A DNA stretch of 5,867 nt from Oscillospiraceae bacterium (GTDB taxonomy: Bacteria > Bacillota > Clostridia > Oscillospirales > Ruminococcaceae): the NCBI GenBank assembly GCA_031260615.1, contig JAISLG010000074.1, positions 1-5,867 on the forward strand, given 5' to 3'. The stretch's first letter is position 1. Each line of letters opens with the position of its first letter. A program made the translations under genes and the position numbers. Shown here in pieces: positions 5,015-5,867 of this stretch. Under the pieces are notes generated by a model. The model searched no databases, was not told the origin of the DNA, and worked only from the letters and a program-made list of their open reading frames with translations.

Positions 5015-5867
5015 ATGCGAAACTTTAATAAATACTCGCGCGGATATTTTCTGCCCCCAACCCCGTCACGGAAATGGACGGAAAAGGAATACATTACCGA
5101 GCCGCCCGTATGGTGCAGTGTCGATTTGCGTGACGGGAATCAGGCATTGATTATTCCGATGACCCTCGACCAGAAAATGGGATTCTTTGGGTATCTCACC
5201 CGTATCGGATTCAAGGAAATCGAAATTGGTTTCCCTGCCGCCAGCGAAACCGAATACAATTTTTGTCGCAAACTGATAGAGGACAACGCAATACCCGATG
5301 ATGTGTCCATACAATTGCTCACGCAGTCGCGCGAGCATATTATAGCAAAGACATTCGAGGCGGCACGCGGCGCGAAAAATGTAATAATACACTTGTACAA
5401 TAGCACTTCCCCCGCACAACGCGAACAAGTATTCGGCAAATCCAAAGCCGACATAATCGACATTGCCGTCAAAGGCGCGGAGTTATTTAACAAATACAAA
5501 GCCGAATTGTTGTCGGAAAATCCCGATATGAATATCCGTTTCGAGTATTCCCCCGAGAGTTTTTCCGCAACCGAACCCGAATTTGCCCTTGAAATATGCA
5601 ATGCCGTACTTGACGTATGGAAGCCCAGTAAGCCCTCCGAGGTAATAATAAATCTCCCGTCAACGGTGGAACTCGCATTACCGCACATCTTCGCGTCGCA
5701 AGTCGAATATATGTCCGATAATCTTAAATATCGACAAAACGTATCGGTATCAATACACGCGCACAACGATAGGGGAACAGCGGTAGCAAGCACAGAATTA
5801 GCATTATTAGCAGGCGCGGACAGGGTTGAGGGTACACTGTTCGGTAACGGCGAGCGGACAGGTAACT
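5015..5867 (+). CDS. leuA: 2-isopropylmalate synthase, long yeast-type LeuA, 5' part (runs off the right edge)
   Basis: The visible 284 codons begin at ATG 5015, with AAAGGAG (4999-5005) 9 nt upstream. The enzyme condenses acetyl-CoA with 2-oxoisovalerate, the first committed step of leucine synthesis. It shows the DRE-TIM (HMGL-like) barrel signatures: VDLRDGNQA (36-44, metal Asp D40), NSTSPAQREQVF (129-140), FEYSPE (176-181), HAHNDRG (248-254, metal His H248 and H250) and LFGNGERTGN (275-284). WCSVDLRDGNQAL and the NSTS block mark the long LeuA subfamily, related to yeast and mycobacterial enzymes, rather than the short E. coli type or homocitrate and citramalate synthases. The leucine T-box upstream agrees with this. 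Such proteins are usually about 550 residues, so the rest of the barrel and the leucine-binding regulatory domain lie outside the window. No frameshift is seen in the visible part. Confidence 0.95.
   Translation, partial: MRNFNKYSRGYFLPPTPSRKWTEKEYITEPPVWCSVDLRDGNQALIIPMTLDQKMGFFGYLTRIGFKEIEIGFPAASETEYNFCRKLIEDNAIPDDVSIQLLTQSREHIIAKTFEAARGAKNVIIHLYNSTSPAQREQVFGKSKADIIDIAVKGAELFNKYKAELLSENPDMNIRFEYSPESFSATEPEFALEICNAVLDVWKPSKPSEVIINLPSTVELALPHIFASQVEYMSDNLKYRQNVSVSIHAHNDRGTAVASTELALLAGADRVEGTLFGNGERTGN

Noticed and set aside
5140..5793. Minus-strand reading frame of 217 codons
   Set aside because: It is antisense to the leuA-like gene, whose conserved motifs run through the same bases. Its translation is Ser/Cys-rich with no recognisable domain.

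Overview
The window looks like chromosome of a spore-forming Bacillota, most likely an uncultured member of the class Clostridia. Four things point that way: a membrane-anchored SpoIIQ-type M23 peptidase, a LonA protease, a T-box leader with a leucine specifier, and RBS and promoter sequences of Gram-positive style. Base composition is moderate, and ATA, TTA and TTG codons are common. No phylogenetic placement was possible without searches.

Layout, left to right. (1) 62-790, minus strand: a SpoIIQ-like M23 endopeptidase with an intact active site. A weak hairpin follows it and two candidate promoters precede it, one of sigma-F/G type and one of sigma-A type. (2) 791-1085: a divergent intergenic region that also holds the lon promoter and a CATTA-rich transcribed leader. 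(3) 1086-3641, plus strand: lon, full length, with all ATPase and Ser-Lys protease residues present and an unusual insertion of about 40 residues just before Walker A. (4) 3644-3734: a degenerate heptamer array. (5) 3759-3791: a hairpin that can terminate both lon and the convergent toxin-antitoxin operon. (6) 3794-4473, minus strand: a HigBA-type pair, toxin first (TTG start) and antitoxin second, 2 nt apart, driven by a consensus sigma-A promoter with candidate operators. (7) 4609-4976: a divergent promoter and a complete T-box leader (Leu CUC specifier, UGGU tRNA-end binding bulge, antiterminator and terminator). (8) From 5015 past the right edge, plus strand: 2-isopropylmalate synthase of the long, yeast-type LeuA family, 284 codons visible.

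How the parts work together. Leucine synthesis is switched at the RNA level: uncharged tRNA-Leu should stabilise the antiterminator and let leuA be transcribed. The toxin-antitoxin pair is probably self-repressed and sits as a small inserted cassette between lon and leuA. Lon proteases degrade antitoxins in other bacteria, so the neighbourhood is suggestive, but adjacency proves nothing here. The SpoIIQ-like protein would act in the forespore membrane during engulfment.

Most of the window is ordinary. I see no convincing undescribed multi-gene system. The best leads are the Lon insertion, the heptamer array between lon and its terminator, the candidate TA operators, and an extra GC-rich hairpin after the T-box terminator.
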